A stretch of 64,000 nt of DNA from Metopolophium dirhodum (lineage: Eukaryota; Arthropoda; Insecta; Hemiptera; Aphididae). The notes under the pieces were generated by a model. It saw nothing but the letters and a program-made list of their open reading frames with translations, did no database searches and was not told the DNA's origin. Below, in pieces: positions 9,275 to 20,390 of the stretch; the first letter of the stretch is position 1; each line of letters begins with the position of its first letter. The position numbers were made by a program, and so were the translations under genes. The stretch spans positions 26,722,001 to 26,786,000 of the forward strand of contig NC_083567.1 of NCBI RefSeq assembly GCF_019925205.1. The letters are read 5' to 3'.

Positions 9275-12200
9275 ATGTCCGCCAAGAGTTTCGCGCTGAT
9301 CGTGTTGGCGTGCCTCGTCAAGGGTAAGTCCAAACGCCGTAGTAGGCACTTATATCTATGGTATAATTATATAGGCGCACTATCGTCCCCGTGTACCTAT
9401 ATCATAATTATACGTAATTATATTTACGGTCGTAATTAAAGGTATAATATTATAATTATACTGGTACGGGGCCATCAACACTCCCAACGTTCCGCTGATA
9501 AAATTTTAAACCGTCCGTACGAATTTTGATTTCGATTAAAAACAACAGGTTAAACCTTCAAAAATTCCAAATCTAAATACAAGTTTCGGTCGCTATTTTA
9601 TTATTATTATTATCAGCTGTGTCGCAATGTTATTAAACCTACGGTCAATTATTACACGCAAACGCGTGTTATCTGACACTTAAGCTGAACAATTTTATAA
9701 TATTATTATTTACGTTTTGTTGATATTATAGTAATTTATTACACGTTGCTCGTATCGACATTGCTCGATCAACTACTGGCGAATCGTTTCAGTACTGATG
9801 ACGCGGATCACACCAAAGTGTTTCTATAATAACGCAGTGACCATTTGAAAACTATTGTTATTTCAATTATTATTCGAACACAATTTTACTATACTAAGGG
9901 CTTGAAATTATGATCTATCGACAATCGTAGAATTTTGACCTGCAAAGCATCATACGAAGTTATTCGCAGTCGGTCGACACGTTCTACATATCTTCCTAGT
10001 TTACTTGTAAACGCGTAACATTTACGTTTGTTTGAATATTATAGTATTATAGTCGAGATATAATAATTGATTTAAGATAATAATATTTTACTGAAAACAT
10101 GTCGAAAACCATAGCGGTGATGACATTAATTGTGTACACTGTACTGTATAGTCAAAAAAGTAAATTATCAATGAATAATAATAATAATATAATTAATTAA
10201 CCACACTGAAAAGTCTTCGTTCTCGACAAATATAGCCTTTCTTGCGTTAGCACAATAATTGTAAAATATAATCATATTATATAGTATAGCTAATGTTCAA
10301 CTATATATTTTTAGATAACTAATTTTTTACTTTTTTCAGACGCTTTCTACGCGGATGCCGCTCCATCAATCACACGCGACGATTTGACTGCTGTGAGTAC
10401 ATGTACTTAATATTACAATTTTTTTAGTGATTATAACTAATATAATATTATTTAAATGTATAAACTATTATTTTTTTATTAAGTAAAACAATTTAGAGGA
10501 AAGTTAGTATAAGTGTTTTGAATTATTACGATTATTATGACGTGTACCTAAGTTTAATGTTCGAAAACTAAAAATAGTGGGTATATGAATTATTTGTATA
10601 GTTCGATGTGTCGACTTGATACATTTAAAAAACTGTGGTCTATAAATAATGACAAATATAATAAAATTATGAAGTCGTCGGGTTGGTACGTCGAACGTTA
10701 CGTAGTCCGTAGTTTACAAGTGCCCAAAACAGTCATCAAAATCCGACAATTCTACAAAGCTTGAGTTATTCCTGTAAAAAAATTATAATACACTCGATAT
10801 AATACACCCTATCAACCCCCCTTAAATAGGTATAGTAGTAGATTAGTGAAAAAGTCTTATAATTAAGGTGGCAACTAAAATATAAAATTTAATTTTCAAA
10901 TTTTATAAAATTGTGTAAAATTTGAAAAACTGGTACCGGGACCCTTAATTTAACGTGATAAGATAATTTATTTTTTAATAATAATATTTTTTTATATGTC
11001 GCGTGTCCAAAATATTATATACTATAATTTTATTTTCAAACGTTTAATAGTATATTAGTTGTACGATTTTAACAATAAATTTCTTTTTTATCTCCAAGAT
11101 ATTAATAAGAATGTTTTATTATTAAAGAATAAAGGATATTAGGTATTGTTATTTTAATTTTTATAGAAAATTAATTTACTAAAGGTTTTTAGAAGGCAAC
11201 TTTCAACCATCTCCTTTTTAACGGAAAATATCATCACCAATAGTTTTTTTTTTATAATTGTTAGAGACTTAAGTGATCAAATCAACTTCCAAGTTAAAAA
11301 TGTGTGAGTAATATAGTAGGTACCTATAGCATTATGAATGTTGAAAGTTATTTGGGTGTACAAAATATGTGCAATTATTCTTATTGATCGTTCGTCTTTA
11401 ATCCGACTGAGATTGGCCTCTCACTAATGTCTTTATCTTCTCCCACAGTTTTTGTTTTTGTTTTGATTGTGTGGCCTATGGTACAAAATATAATTAAAAA
11501 AATTCATAATTTTATGTTTTTAAAAATTAATGATATCATACAGAGAAAACAAGATGTATGAGGCTAAAAACCCAAGATAAAAATAATTGGGGACATTATT
11601 TATGACAATGAATTGTACCTGCTTACTGTAATTCTAAGTCTATTTAAAAGTTATAACCATCAAACAAATTTTAAAAATATAAACAGATAAATAATAATAA
11701 TTTCATACGTTTCTCATTTAAGATACCATTACTCGGCAATTTTTAAACTAAGGAAGTTGTTTAAACAACTATTAAATTTGCAAAAACTGCAAAAGAAAAA
11801 AATAATTAGTCAATGATAAAAATGAGATGTTGTCATATTTAAAAAAAATAGTAGTTGTACTTCGTGAGAACCTTTAAGTACCTACTTACATAAAAACAAC
11901 TGCATAAATATGTGTATTATTCAGCATCTTGATTAAAAAATAAACAAAAATGATTGAATAAAAGAATCATGGTTATATAATGTTAATAGAACGACTGTAT
12001 TATGCTGAAATATTGAGTGTTATTTTAGTTAACGCCGAAAATCTATGTATCTAAGTACTTCATAATAAGAGTATCATCGAAAGAAGTTTTTATAATTCTG
12101 ACCACGACAAAACAATATTACAGTACAATTTGGAGAAAAAAATCGTTTCTACGTTGAGGATTTTCAAAAAATAATAAGTGCTTAATAATTTATTTAATCT

Positions 12201-15200
12201 ACAAAATAAAAATGGACGTACTGTAAAATATAGTTTATAATTATATCCATATAATATGTCACCCAAAAGCAACTACAACCCTACGATTTTACGTTGAATT
12301 TCATTGCTGGTTGTTGTCCAAACATTAAACTATAGGTATATCGATCTTCGACAGTCGTAATTTCAAAACTAATATTATTGAATTAAACTAGAGTATTATT
12401 GATTCAGTAAAATCCACAATCAAATGCTGACAGGGACCTATCATAACAATAATTTTACACTGAATATACTACGTGTTTAGGTACTATCAGATACAAGATA
12501 CACTTTTTTTAATTTGTGGTTTTCCACAATCACTATAATTATTATCGTATTCGAAAATACTCGAATATATGCATAATATTTACTGTACCTATTATAGAAT
12601 TCGAGTAAAAAATTATGAAAGTGTAAAATGTTTAACTGTAGGTGGGAAAAAACACAGAGTCTATCATAATGATAAATTAATATAATATTATGTTTATCGA
12701 TAGCGTACAATCGATTCTATATAAAAAAAAATAATGTATTTTCGAATACAATAATTATACGTCTTGCAATAACGATTTGAATTGTTGTCACCCGGCATGT
12801 AATAAACAACAATATATTACAATTTAAAATATACCTATCAATATAATGTTTTAAAATATAACGTTTGTAAATAAAACAGATAGTCCACCGCTTTAACACA
12901 ATAAATTATTATCATAAATACAGGTGTCTACTTAGCGAAAAATCGACATTTATGAAAAAAAAAATAAGTTTATTTATTGAAAGAATGATTAACTTTTCAA
13001 TCACTAAATATTTGAAACTCTGTCGCGTCACTATCCCTGATCATAAAATAATAATAATATATCCGAACCCTTATCGTTATAAATTTGTAACATTCCATCA
13101 TAAAACAAGGAACGTTCCGGAGCAGCGCACACGACGTACACGTAAAACAGCCGTTTATGCATAATGCAAAAGTTCTGGGTGAACGGGTCCCCCAAGTACT
13201 ACACCCATACAGTATGGAAAATAAACGTATCATAATATTGCCCTATCACTGCAGTTAATTTTATGTATTTTTATCGTGTGCAATTAATGTAGACAATATT
13301 ATGACAATGAAACGACGTTAACAAAAAACAAAATGATAACAATTCACGGTTCTGACTTTTGATTATATTTTGTTTGGTGTTTAATTGTATATTGTACAAA
13401 TTATATTGTATTATAATAATCCAACTATGCTTAGGTACCTACATATCATTTCGATTTATAAGTTGTAAGTTGTAACCAACTACAGTAAACTATAAAGTTA
13501 TTATGATATTACGGTGTAATACTGTTTGTACTATGACTAATAGTCATTAACTATACAACGTCAAGAACGTTAAGTTATAAGTCAATAGTTAACATAAAAT
13601 AATATATTTAACTCGAAAACTTACTCAGTCAAATAAAAGTTATATAATTGTATTTTAATACCACTCGTATAATTTGGGCAGTAAAAATGTTCAATAATAC
13701 CTTAACATTTTGCGATTTAAAAAGCTTCACGGATCCTACTTAAATACTTCTCATTATTGCACAATATTTTCACACCAGCTGTAGTGTTTTAGCAAATTAT
13801 TTGTTTGTGTCAACTTATTTATTAAATCTAGAAATACTATTTTGTTTATTTTTTATTTAAAATTATTGTATAACAGGTGATTTAATATATATAAATTAAT
13901 TCGCTTTATCCATAGTTATAGATTGTATATTCATGATTTTAACTTCGAGTGTTATTTTTCATCTTAACTGAAGATATCTTAAGTCATCATAAATCATAAT
14001 GGATATTTTAATTATCTAAGTTAATGAGATAATTAAAAACTTAACAAACTACCTAGTTAATTAGACGAATTAAAAAATATAGTATTAATATCTCCACTTT
14101 ACAACTATGTTTAATATATTAAATATAAATATATTATGTATTTGTGTGTGTGTGTAAGTGGGTGTGTGTATGTATGTGTGTATTATGCGTATGTGTGAAT
14201 TTATAATTGAAAATTCTATTATCATAATATATTATTCACTTGTAAAACGCGTATAGAAATTAACTTGGTAGGCCTCTATTTTCCACATTTATGTTGGTGA
14301 CAAATTCCCATATTGTGAACTGACGAAAAACAATTATTTACGCTTCCAAGGTCCCACAAAAAAATGCTTTACTCGGGCTCCAATTTCTACGAAACAGGCC
14401 CTACTTGACAGTCGACGTAGTTCAGAGTTTAAGTCTTTCGACTCGAATAAACTAGAGTTTTTTAAAATACTTATAAACTATATATTGTTTACGTTTCAAT
14501 TTAATTATAATTCAAAACAGAAAAATAGTTGGTAATTTCATCATTATTGTTGGTAGCTAACTATTTATGAAATTTACAGCACGAATATCAAATCAAAATA
14601 CATTTACAAGACGATTAAAAAGTGCGTTATATCCATTTACCTCTCGTCAGAAATTACTCAAATTGTATATTTAAAATCGGACGTGCAAAATAAAATATTT
14701 AATTTAATTAACAACTTGACGTCACATGAATCTATAACAATATTATTTAATTATTTAATAACGTCTTATAAGTTGAAAAATATTGAAATTTGATCTTTCA
14801 CATTTGGCGATGTGAACATACTTGAATATTTGAGCACAAAATAGCACCTATCTGTCGCTTTTAGGCAGTTCATCGTAGAAAATATAATACTCATTATAGT
14901 TTTTCCAACTTCTAAGTGCGTGGTCGTCAAAAATATGACGTTCAGATTTTATATATTGTGCAAACTTATTCAAAACAGACGTAACATTTTTTAAGTTAAT
15001 CATCTTCTTAAATGACATCATACATTTTTAATTTCGTAGAAAATTCGATGTACCACAATAGGTACTCCAAAAATAATTTGACTTAATTTATGTAAAAAAA
15101 GTGACATGTATAATAAATGTATTATTATTGCATGTCTATATGGCATCTATACAGCAGTATTAATAAAGGGACTTAAAATTATATACATATTTGGGTAGAT

Positions 15201-15877
15201 CGAAATAAATAATTGACAGCAAATATCATGACCGCATTGGTAGGTACCGAGACGTTTTCGAAACACGCGTGTCCCACAAAACCGCTCAATCTCACAGACA
15301 CGTGGACACACATACGCACACACACAAACAAACACACAGACGAGCACGCACACAAACACTTGTGGTGTATTGGCCGCAGGTGTTGCCCCGTTCGCTGGCC
15401 GAACTGGTGGACTCGGACGCGTTCGAACAGATCTGGCGGAAGGCAGCCACCGAAGAGATGGTCAAGCGGTTCGGCGACGGCGCGGGACGTGACGACGACG
15501 GCGGCAGCGCGATTACACGCAACATGGTCGGCGACTACATGATGTCGGACGAGTTCCACAAGGCCGTGTGCAAGGCCGGCGGATCGGGCATGTCGGCCAT
15601 GGGCGGCGCGATGGGCAACGCACCGCCGCCGTGGTCGTACATGGGCACGTTCATCGGTTCCGACAAGTTCCAGCACGGTTCGTGCGACATGATGTCGCAG
15701 GGCATGCTACAGTTTGGCGACGGCATGAACGGATGGTTCCGGTCGGACGGCGCCGACGCCGACGCCGCCACGGTGACCCGAGACCCGTTTCGGGCGGTCG
15801 ACGTGTTCTTCCGGTCCGAGTACTACGGCGACGCCCGGAAAAAGCTGCGCGACATGTTCGCGGACGTCCGGTTCTGA
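9275..15877 (+). CDS. Secreted protein with repeated S-[DE]-x-[FY] segments, three exons
   Basis: Exon 1 (9275-9323) encodes the signal peptide MSAKSFALIVLACLVK and ends in phase 1 at GTAAGT. Exon 2 (10340-10392) follows a strong TTTTTTCAG, encodes DAFYADAAPSITRDDLTA with a junction codon, and ends in phase 0 at GTGAGT. Exon 3 (15380-15877) follows CCGCAG in phase 0, begins VLPRSLAELVDSDAFEQIW and ends in TGA. The product is about 199 residues. The last exon is strikingly GC-rich at third codon positions. The short motif S-[DE]-x-[FY] occurs four times: VDSDAFEQIW, MMSDEFHKAVC, IGSDKFQHGSC and FRSEYYGDAR. The mature protein has two cysteines and is Met/Gly/Asp-rich. I recognise no known family. 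Intron 2 is about 5 kb, so the link between exons 2 and 3 is inferred from phase and sense. Confidence 0.7.
10099..10159 (+). CDS. Candidate alternative first exon with its own signal peptide
   Basis: ATG at 10099 begins MSKTIAVMTLIVYTVLYSQK, a plausible signal peptide, and ends in phase 1 at a weak donor (GTAAAT, 10160). That phase fits the exon at 10340 only 180 bases downstream, exactly as the exon at 9275 does. It could be an alternative promoter and start for the same locus, the first exon of a separate gene, or a relic of a duplicated first exon. Confidence 0.4.
12343..13025. repeat. 0.68-kb dispersed repeat, copy A
   Basis: This segment matches 19671-20340 in the same orientation at very high identity, from 'gatcttcgacag' to 'ctgtcg'. 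The outermost CGACAG and CTGTCG are inverted copies of each other. No protein is encoded; the frames at 12477-12710 and 12717-12899 are by-products and recur in copy B. It is probably a non-autonomous mobile element of unknown class. Confidence 0.8.
14140..14205. repeat. TG-rich microsatellite
   Basis: Runs of 'tgtgtgtgtg' interrupted by 'gtatgtatg' within the large intron of the secreted-protein locus. Confidence 0.8.
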
Positions 15878-16235
15878 TCGGTTCGAATTTTCCACGGCGG
15901 ATCTACAACAACACCGCTATTGTTATAATATTATATTTTTCACGATATTATTACAATAATGTCACGTCTTAATATTATTATGTTATTGTCAATGTTATCG
16001 TCGCCGTCGTCATTATATTGTCACCGCCACCAAGACATGACACGTTTCGACAATAATAATCATTATTACTAAATTTAAATGCACTATTTAATATTATGCA
16101 CAACTATATTATTTTTATTTGGTTGACAGAGAAAGTCGTGATAATATGATATGAATCGTTTTTAAGGTCATTATATTACATATGCACACAAATACCCATA
16201 GTCCATATACTATACTTGGGCCCGAATGTTATAAA
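15878..16235. other. 3' flank of the secreted-protein gene
   Basis: Likely 3' UTR and spacer. A 37-codon ORF at 15959 (MSRLNIIMLLSMLSSPSS) looks like a signal peptide. It has no donor and lies in the presumed UTR, so I do not call it a gene. No canonical AATAAA is obvious close to the stop codon. Confidence 0.4.
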
Positions 16236-16868
16236 CAGGGCTCGGGACTTAAAGCATTTGCTTATTTGTATAGATTGACTTAAAATGTAGCAAAGTGCTA
16301 TGGAAGTGTATATCTTATTACAACACGTTCAGCTATGAAATTTTAAAGTGCTTTTTATAACGATTTTTCAAAAAAAATGCCCATTTCCAGTTTTTCTGGT
16401 TATTTTTGATTTTTTGACCAGTTTTTCTACTTTTTTTATGGTTTTCTCTAGCAAAGTTGTTTTTGATAGAATAAAAATTTAATTCAATGCAATAATGAAG
16501 ATAAGATTTTAATTATTTATTTATTTTATTTCAACAATTTATAAATATCGTTTACATTTTAATTTTCAGAAAATCCATCGGAAAATCCATAAACAATAAT
16601 GCAAAATGTCTCGAAAGCGAACTTTGGTTTTTTTTAGAATATAAAGAGTTATTTATCTTTTAGTCAGAAACATTTCCTTATTATTGTTTTTAGCACAGTT
16701 ATTCAAATTATGTCTAGTACCTACTTTATCATGTAAGAAGAAAGTTTTATTTTTTGACTAAATATTTTTGCTTAAATTTAAGTTTTTTAAATGCTTATTT
16801 GTGTGCTTATAATGATGTTTTTAAGCGCTTGTCTTAATGATTTTAAGTGCTATAAGTCCCAAATCCTG
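16236..16868. mobile_element. Non-autonomous hAT-type element (633 bp) with perfect 8-bp target duplication
   Basis: The element starts CAGGGCTCGGGACTTAAAGC and ends with an imperfect inverted copy, 'tataagtcccaaatcctg'. GTTATAAA occurs directly before it (16228-16235) and directly after it (16869-16876). An 8-bp duplication and CAGGG-type ends are characteristic of hAT transposons. No transposase is present. Confidence 0.85.
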
Positions 16869-16876
16869 GTTATAAA

Positions 16877-17955
16877 TTTAAATTTATTTTCATAATATTA
16901 TATTATTAATGATGCTTACTGTACCCACCTGTTGGTCGTGTCCCTTCGATCACGTGAACACGCATAGAGCGTTTAAGTCTCCGTCTTTTTTTTTTGTATG
17001 AAACAAAATATTACATTCACAACACTCCCAACCTATAAAATATACAATAATAAATTATACTAAAATCTTCCACAAAAAACGTAATCATATTATGTTGCAT
17101 CGATGGCTGAGCAGTGAGCACACGCATTTTATAATTTATATTTAATAAGTCACAAATATATTAAATTATTCAGGAGTTTGTTGTTTTTGGATAGAAATTT
17201 TAAGTTATAAGAAAATTAAAAATGCATGCAGCCCATGCCTCAACGTTTTAAATACTTTTATGAGAATCATATTATAAGAAACCTAATACGTATTTCTATA
17301 AACGTATAGTAAAATATTCGATTTGATGTTGACTCCCGTGTACCTATATGTGTTTAATAATTATTGTAAGTGATGTACCTATATGAATTTATTTAAATCA
17401 ACTAAATGAATAAAATATTTACCCTACGATGTCTAATATTTTCTTCTACACATTTCAGATCATAAATAAAATAAACCAAACATTCATTATAATTACTTTA
17501 AGATTTAATACTGCTATAATACTGCCCTATAACCCAATATATAATATTATGTTTTTTTATTTATCAACATGTTAGTATATTAGTTGTACATATTAATGCA
17601 TACTATAATATTGAAATTCAAATAGTTAGGTATTCAAATAATATAATATCTATAAACATAGATTCTGTGTTATCATGATAAGTACTCCTATATATATAAC
17701 AGTATTATAACTTACTTGGTAAAGATTCTTTAACATAATATTAGAATATGTAATATTATCATATTATATATCTATTACCTTATACTAAATACTAATAAAA
17801 GGTCCATGAATATAATTTAGCTAATATTATAATAATTTATCTAGCTGCCTACGTATCTTAGCGAAAAAAATAATGATTGTAATATTAACACTGTAAAACC
17901 AAATAGATTTTTTTTTATGACTTTTTTTAAATGCATATTTTTGTATAATAATATT
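16877..17955. other. AT-rich intergenic or intronic DNA
   Basis: No ORF, RNA gene or clear repeat is recognised. If the exon at 18092 is spliced from 10392, this is intron; if it belongs with 17956-18024, it is upstream flank. Confidence 0.4.
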
Positions 17956-18352
17956 ATGCCTGCATTATTGGTCATCACGAGTTTGGTGCTAAACAGTATA
18001 TACAGTCTCATGAGATTACGTCGTGTAGGTAGTGTTTTAATAATAATATAACAATTGATACCGATTATAATGTGTTTTTACTAAATTATAGGCGTCTAAA
18101 ACCGTGGATATCGATAACAGAGTACTGACAAAAGAAGATAACGAAAATGAAGTCGACGTTCCAGATAAGACCGCATTTGAAAACTTTATTCAAGGGTTGC
18201 ACAACATTGACTCGGCAATGGAAGCGATGATCGATAATTACACGGACGGGGTTGAGCATCTGAGTGAAGAAAACGCATTGCAGGATGCAGACAATTTGAA
18301 ATTGGACAAGATGGCACACGACCGCAAGGATAAGTCAGCGATCGACGGCTGA
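17956..18352 (+). CDS. Secreted acidic protein, possible two-exon gene or alternative terminal exon
   Basis: The solid part is the exon at 18092-18352. It follows an acceptor (AAATTATAG), starts in phase 0 with ASKTVDIDNRVLTKEDNENE, and ends in TGA. Its residues are charged and helix-prone (TAFENFIQGLHNIDSAMEAM), and AATAAA lies at 18548. Two origins are possible. (a) A local exon 1 at 17956-18024 encodes the signal-like MPALLVITSLVLNSIYS and ends in phase 0 at GTAGGT, with a 67-base intron. (b) The exon at 10340-10392, which also ends in phase 0, is spliced here as an alternative 3' end. I recognise no family. The exon itself is well supported; its partner is not. Confidence 0.6.
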
Positions 18353-18547
18353 TAATATTCACAATAATCACAAGACAAACAACGATAGAAAAATATTTAT
18401 ATCTATGTCACTATAATAATATAATATACGCACATTTTCACGAGTAATCGCATTGTAGTAGATATACCTAGTTTGTCATCGACCACATATTATAATATTA
18501 TGTTTCGTTCACACCTGCGGAACGTAATTTTATTATTATTATACTAA

Positions 18548-18553
18548 AATAAA
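18548..18553 (+). terminator. Polyadenylation signal after the 18092-18352 exon
   Basis: AATAAA about 200 bases after the TGA. It supports that exon being a genuine 3' terminal exon and not an internal one. Confidence 0.45.
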
Positions 18554-18689
18554 ATTTCCCATATAATTATGTATTATTATTATTATTATTATGTATATGT
18601 GTAACGATCTGAGAATATTGTTTCGGTCCATTATTATTTTCACCGTGCAGTTATCGCAATTCCAACGTACCTATATATATTGTTTTCAG

Positions 18690-19130
18690 GAGACGGAAGA
18701 CCTGCGGAAGGCTAACCCAGATGTACGCCAAATCGAAACGCCACTGATCGACGGTGGTGACGTCAGTACGCATTCCACCTCAACCATGGAAGGCGACATG
18801 CTGTCCAAAGGTGCGCTTTCCGGTCTCGTGCCCGGAGGCGGTGGCGGCGGCGAAGCAACTTCGGCCCCGGCCACCAACACGCCCGCCGCCGGTTTGGGGG
18901 GGTCGTCACTACCGTTCGGGGGCCTGCCGACCGGAATTCCCGGGGCCGGGGGGCTGCCTTCGTCGTACCTGCAGGGAGGAGACGGTGGCGGCCAGAGCCC
19001 TACGCTGATTTTAGGTGGGTTTTCCGCCATTGTCGTGCCCATGCGCGGCTTGAACATGGCCAACATGGCGTCGATGCTGTCCTCCGGACAGCAGCTGGGT
19101 CAGATGTTGCCCAAACCAGGTGTCGGTTAG
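18690..19130 (+). CDS. Glycine-rich terminal exon of a secreted-protein gene
   Basis: The exon follows a strong acceptor (TTGTTTTCAG) in phase 0 and encodes 146 residues to TAG. It begins ETEDLRKANPDVRQIETPLI, passes through a Gly/Ala/Pro-rich middle (VPGGGGGGEATSAPATNTPA) and ends in SMLSSGQQLGQMLPKPGVG. Third positions are GC-rich, like the exon at 15380-15877 and unlike the surrounding DNA. AATAAA lies at 19238. The frame is also open upstream to an ATG at 18591, where the residues (MCNDLRILFRSIIIFTVQLS) might act as a signal, so an unspliced start is conceivable. Otherwise a phase-0 upstream exon is needed, and 10340-10392 is the only good candidate seen. No family recognised. Confidence 0.6.
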   Translation, partial: ETEDLRKANPDVRQIETPLIDGGDVSTHSTSTMEGDMLSKGALSGLVPGGGGGGEATSAPATNTPAAGLGGSSLPFGGLPTGIPGAGGLPSSYLQGGDGGGQSPTLILGGFSAIVVPMRGLNMANMASMLSSGQQLGQMLPKPGVG

Positions 19131-19237
19131 ACAGCACGACCAGCATATCGATCATAATATTATATAGATCGCACACAATTCGTTCGGGGCATTCATCACA
19201 TTATATTATATACTTACGAGTTACGATATGATAGTAT

Positions 19238-19243
19238 AATAAA
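19238..19243 (+). terminator. Polyadenylation signal after the glycine-rich exon
   Basis: AATAAA 108 bases after the TAG at 19128-19130, within an 'aataaataaataa' run. Confidence 0.55.
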
Positions 19244-19611
19244 TAAATAAATGAGAGTAAAATCGATCTTGTATTTAATTATTATTATTATCATCACTGG
19301 GGCTGGAGATAACATGATTTCAATCTCAACTCAGAACATTAAAAAATATAAAAATATTGTATATTTTACTCAAAGTAAACACCACAGATGTATAAATTGA
19401 TATTTTAATTTTAGTAAATTAAATAAGGCGTAGGTACGTTTTTAATTTCAACGTTCCTGATTGCTTTATTCGTTGAATTAATTTTCGTAATCCAACTAAT
19501 TAGCGAAGTATAATATATTATGTATTATATTATAATAATGTATAATAATCTCGATTTATAAAAACCTAGACCCTAATCCTTTGCCATGGCATCACTTGAG
19601 ACCGCACTTAC

Positions 19612-20390
19612 CGATTTGGTGAATTTTTTTTCAGTCTTGTTCGTAATTGTCAATACAAGGTTTATATGTGGATCTTCGACAGTTGTAATTTCAAAACTAA
19701 TATTATTTAATTAAACTAGAGTATTATTGATTCAGTTAAATTCACAATCAAATGCTGACAGGGACCTATCATAACAATAATTTTACACTGAATATACTAC
19801 GTGTTTAGGTACTATCGGATACAAGATACATTTAAAACCACAATTGCTATAATTATTATCGTATTCGAAAATACTCGAATATATGCATAATATTTACTGT
19901 ACCTATTATAGAATTCGAGTAAAAAATTATGAAAGTGTGCTATTTTGTTTAACTGTAGGTGGGAAAAAACACAGAGTCCATCATAATGATACATTAATAT
20001 AATATTATGTTTATCGATAGCGTACAATCGATTCTATATAAAAAAAATAATGCATTTTCGAATACGATAATTATACGTCTTGCAATAACGATTTTAATTG
20101 TTGTCACCCGGCATGTAATAAACAACAATATATTACAATTTACAATATACCTATCAATATAATGTTTTAAAATATAACGTTTGTAAATAAAACAGATAGT
20201 TCCACCGCTTTAACATAATAAATTATTATCATAAATACAGGTGTCTACTTAGCGAAAAATTGACATTTATGAAAAAAAAAAAGTTTATTTGTTGAAAGAA
20301 TGATTAACTTTTCAAACACTAAATATTTGAATCGCTGTCGATTTGGTGAATTTTTTTTCTGTCTTGTTTGTAATTGTCAATACAAGGTTT
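19612..20390. repeat. 0.67-kb dispersed repeat, copy B, flanked by 52-bp direct repeats
   Basis: The core (19671-20340) matches 12343-13025. It sits between two 52-base direct repeats, 19612-19663 and 20339-20390, that differ at only two positions. Each starts 'cgatttggtgaatttttttt' and ends 'gtcaatacaaggttt'. Copy A lacks this flank, so the 52 bases are target sequence duplicated at insertion or by later repair. The right repeat overlaps the core by two bases (CG). Confidence 0.8.

Larger units (their letters stand above)
10393..15379 (+). other. Large intron (~5 kb) of the secreted-protein locus
   Basis: AT-rich and free of convincing exons. It holds one copy of a 0.68-kb interspersed repeat (12343-13025) and a (TG)n-type microsatellite near 14140-14205. 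A CA-rich tract (15298-15360) sits just before the acceptor of the last exon. Open frames inside it are low-complexity or fall in the repeat. Confidence 0.55.

Noticed and set aside
15959..16072. 37-codon ORF with a signal-like start just after the secreted-protein gene
   Set aside because: It lies in the probable 3' UTR, the body is low-complexity and no donor or downstream exon is seen.
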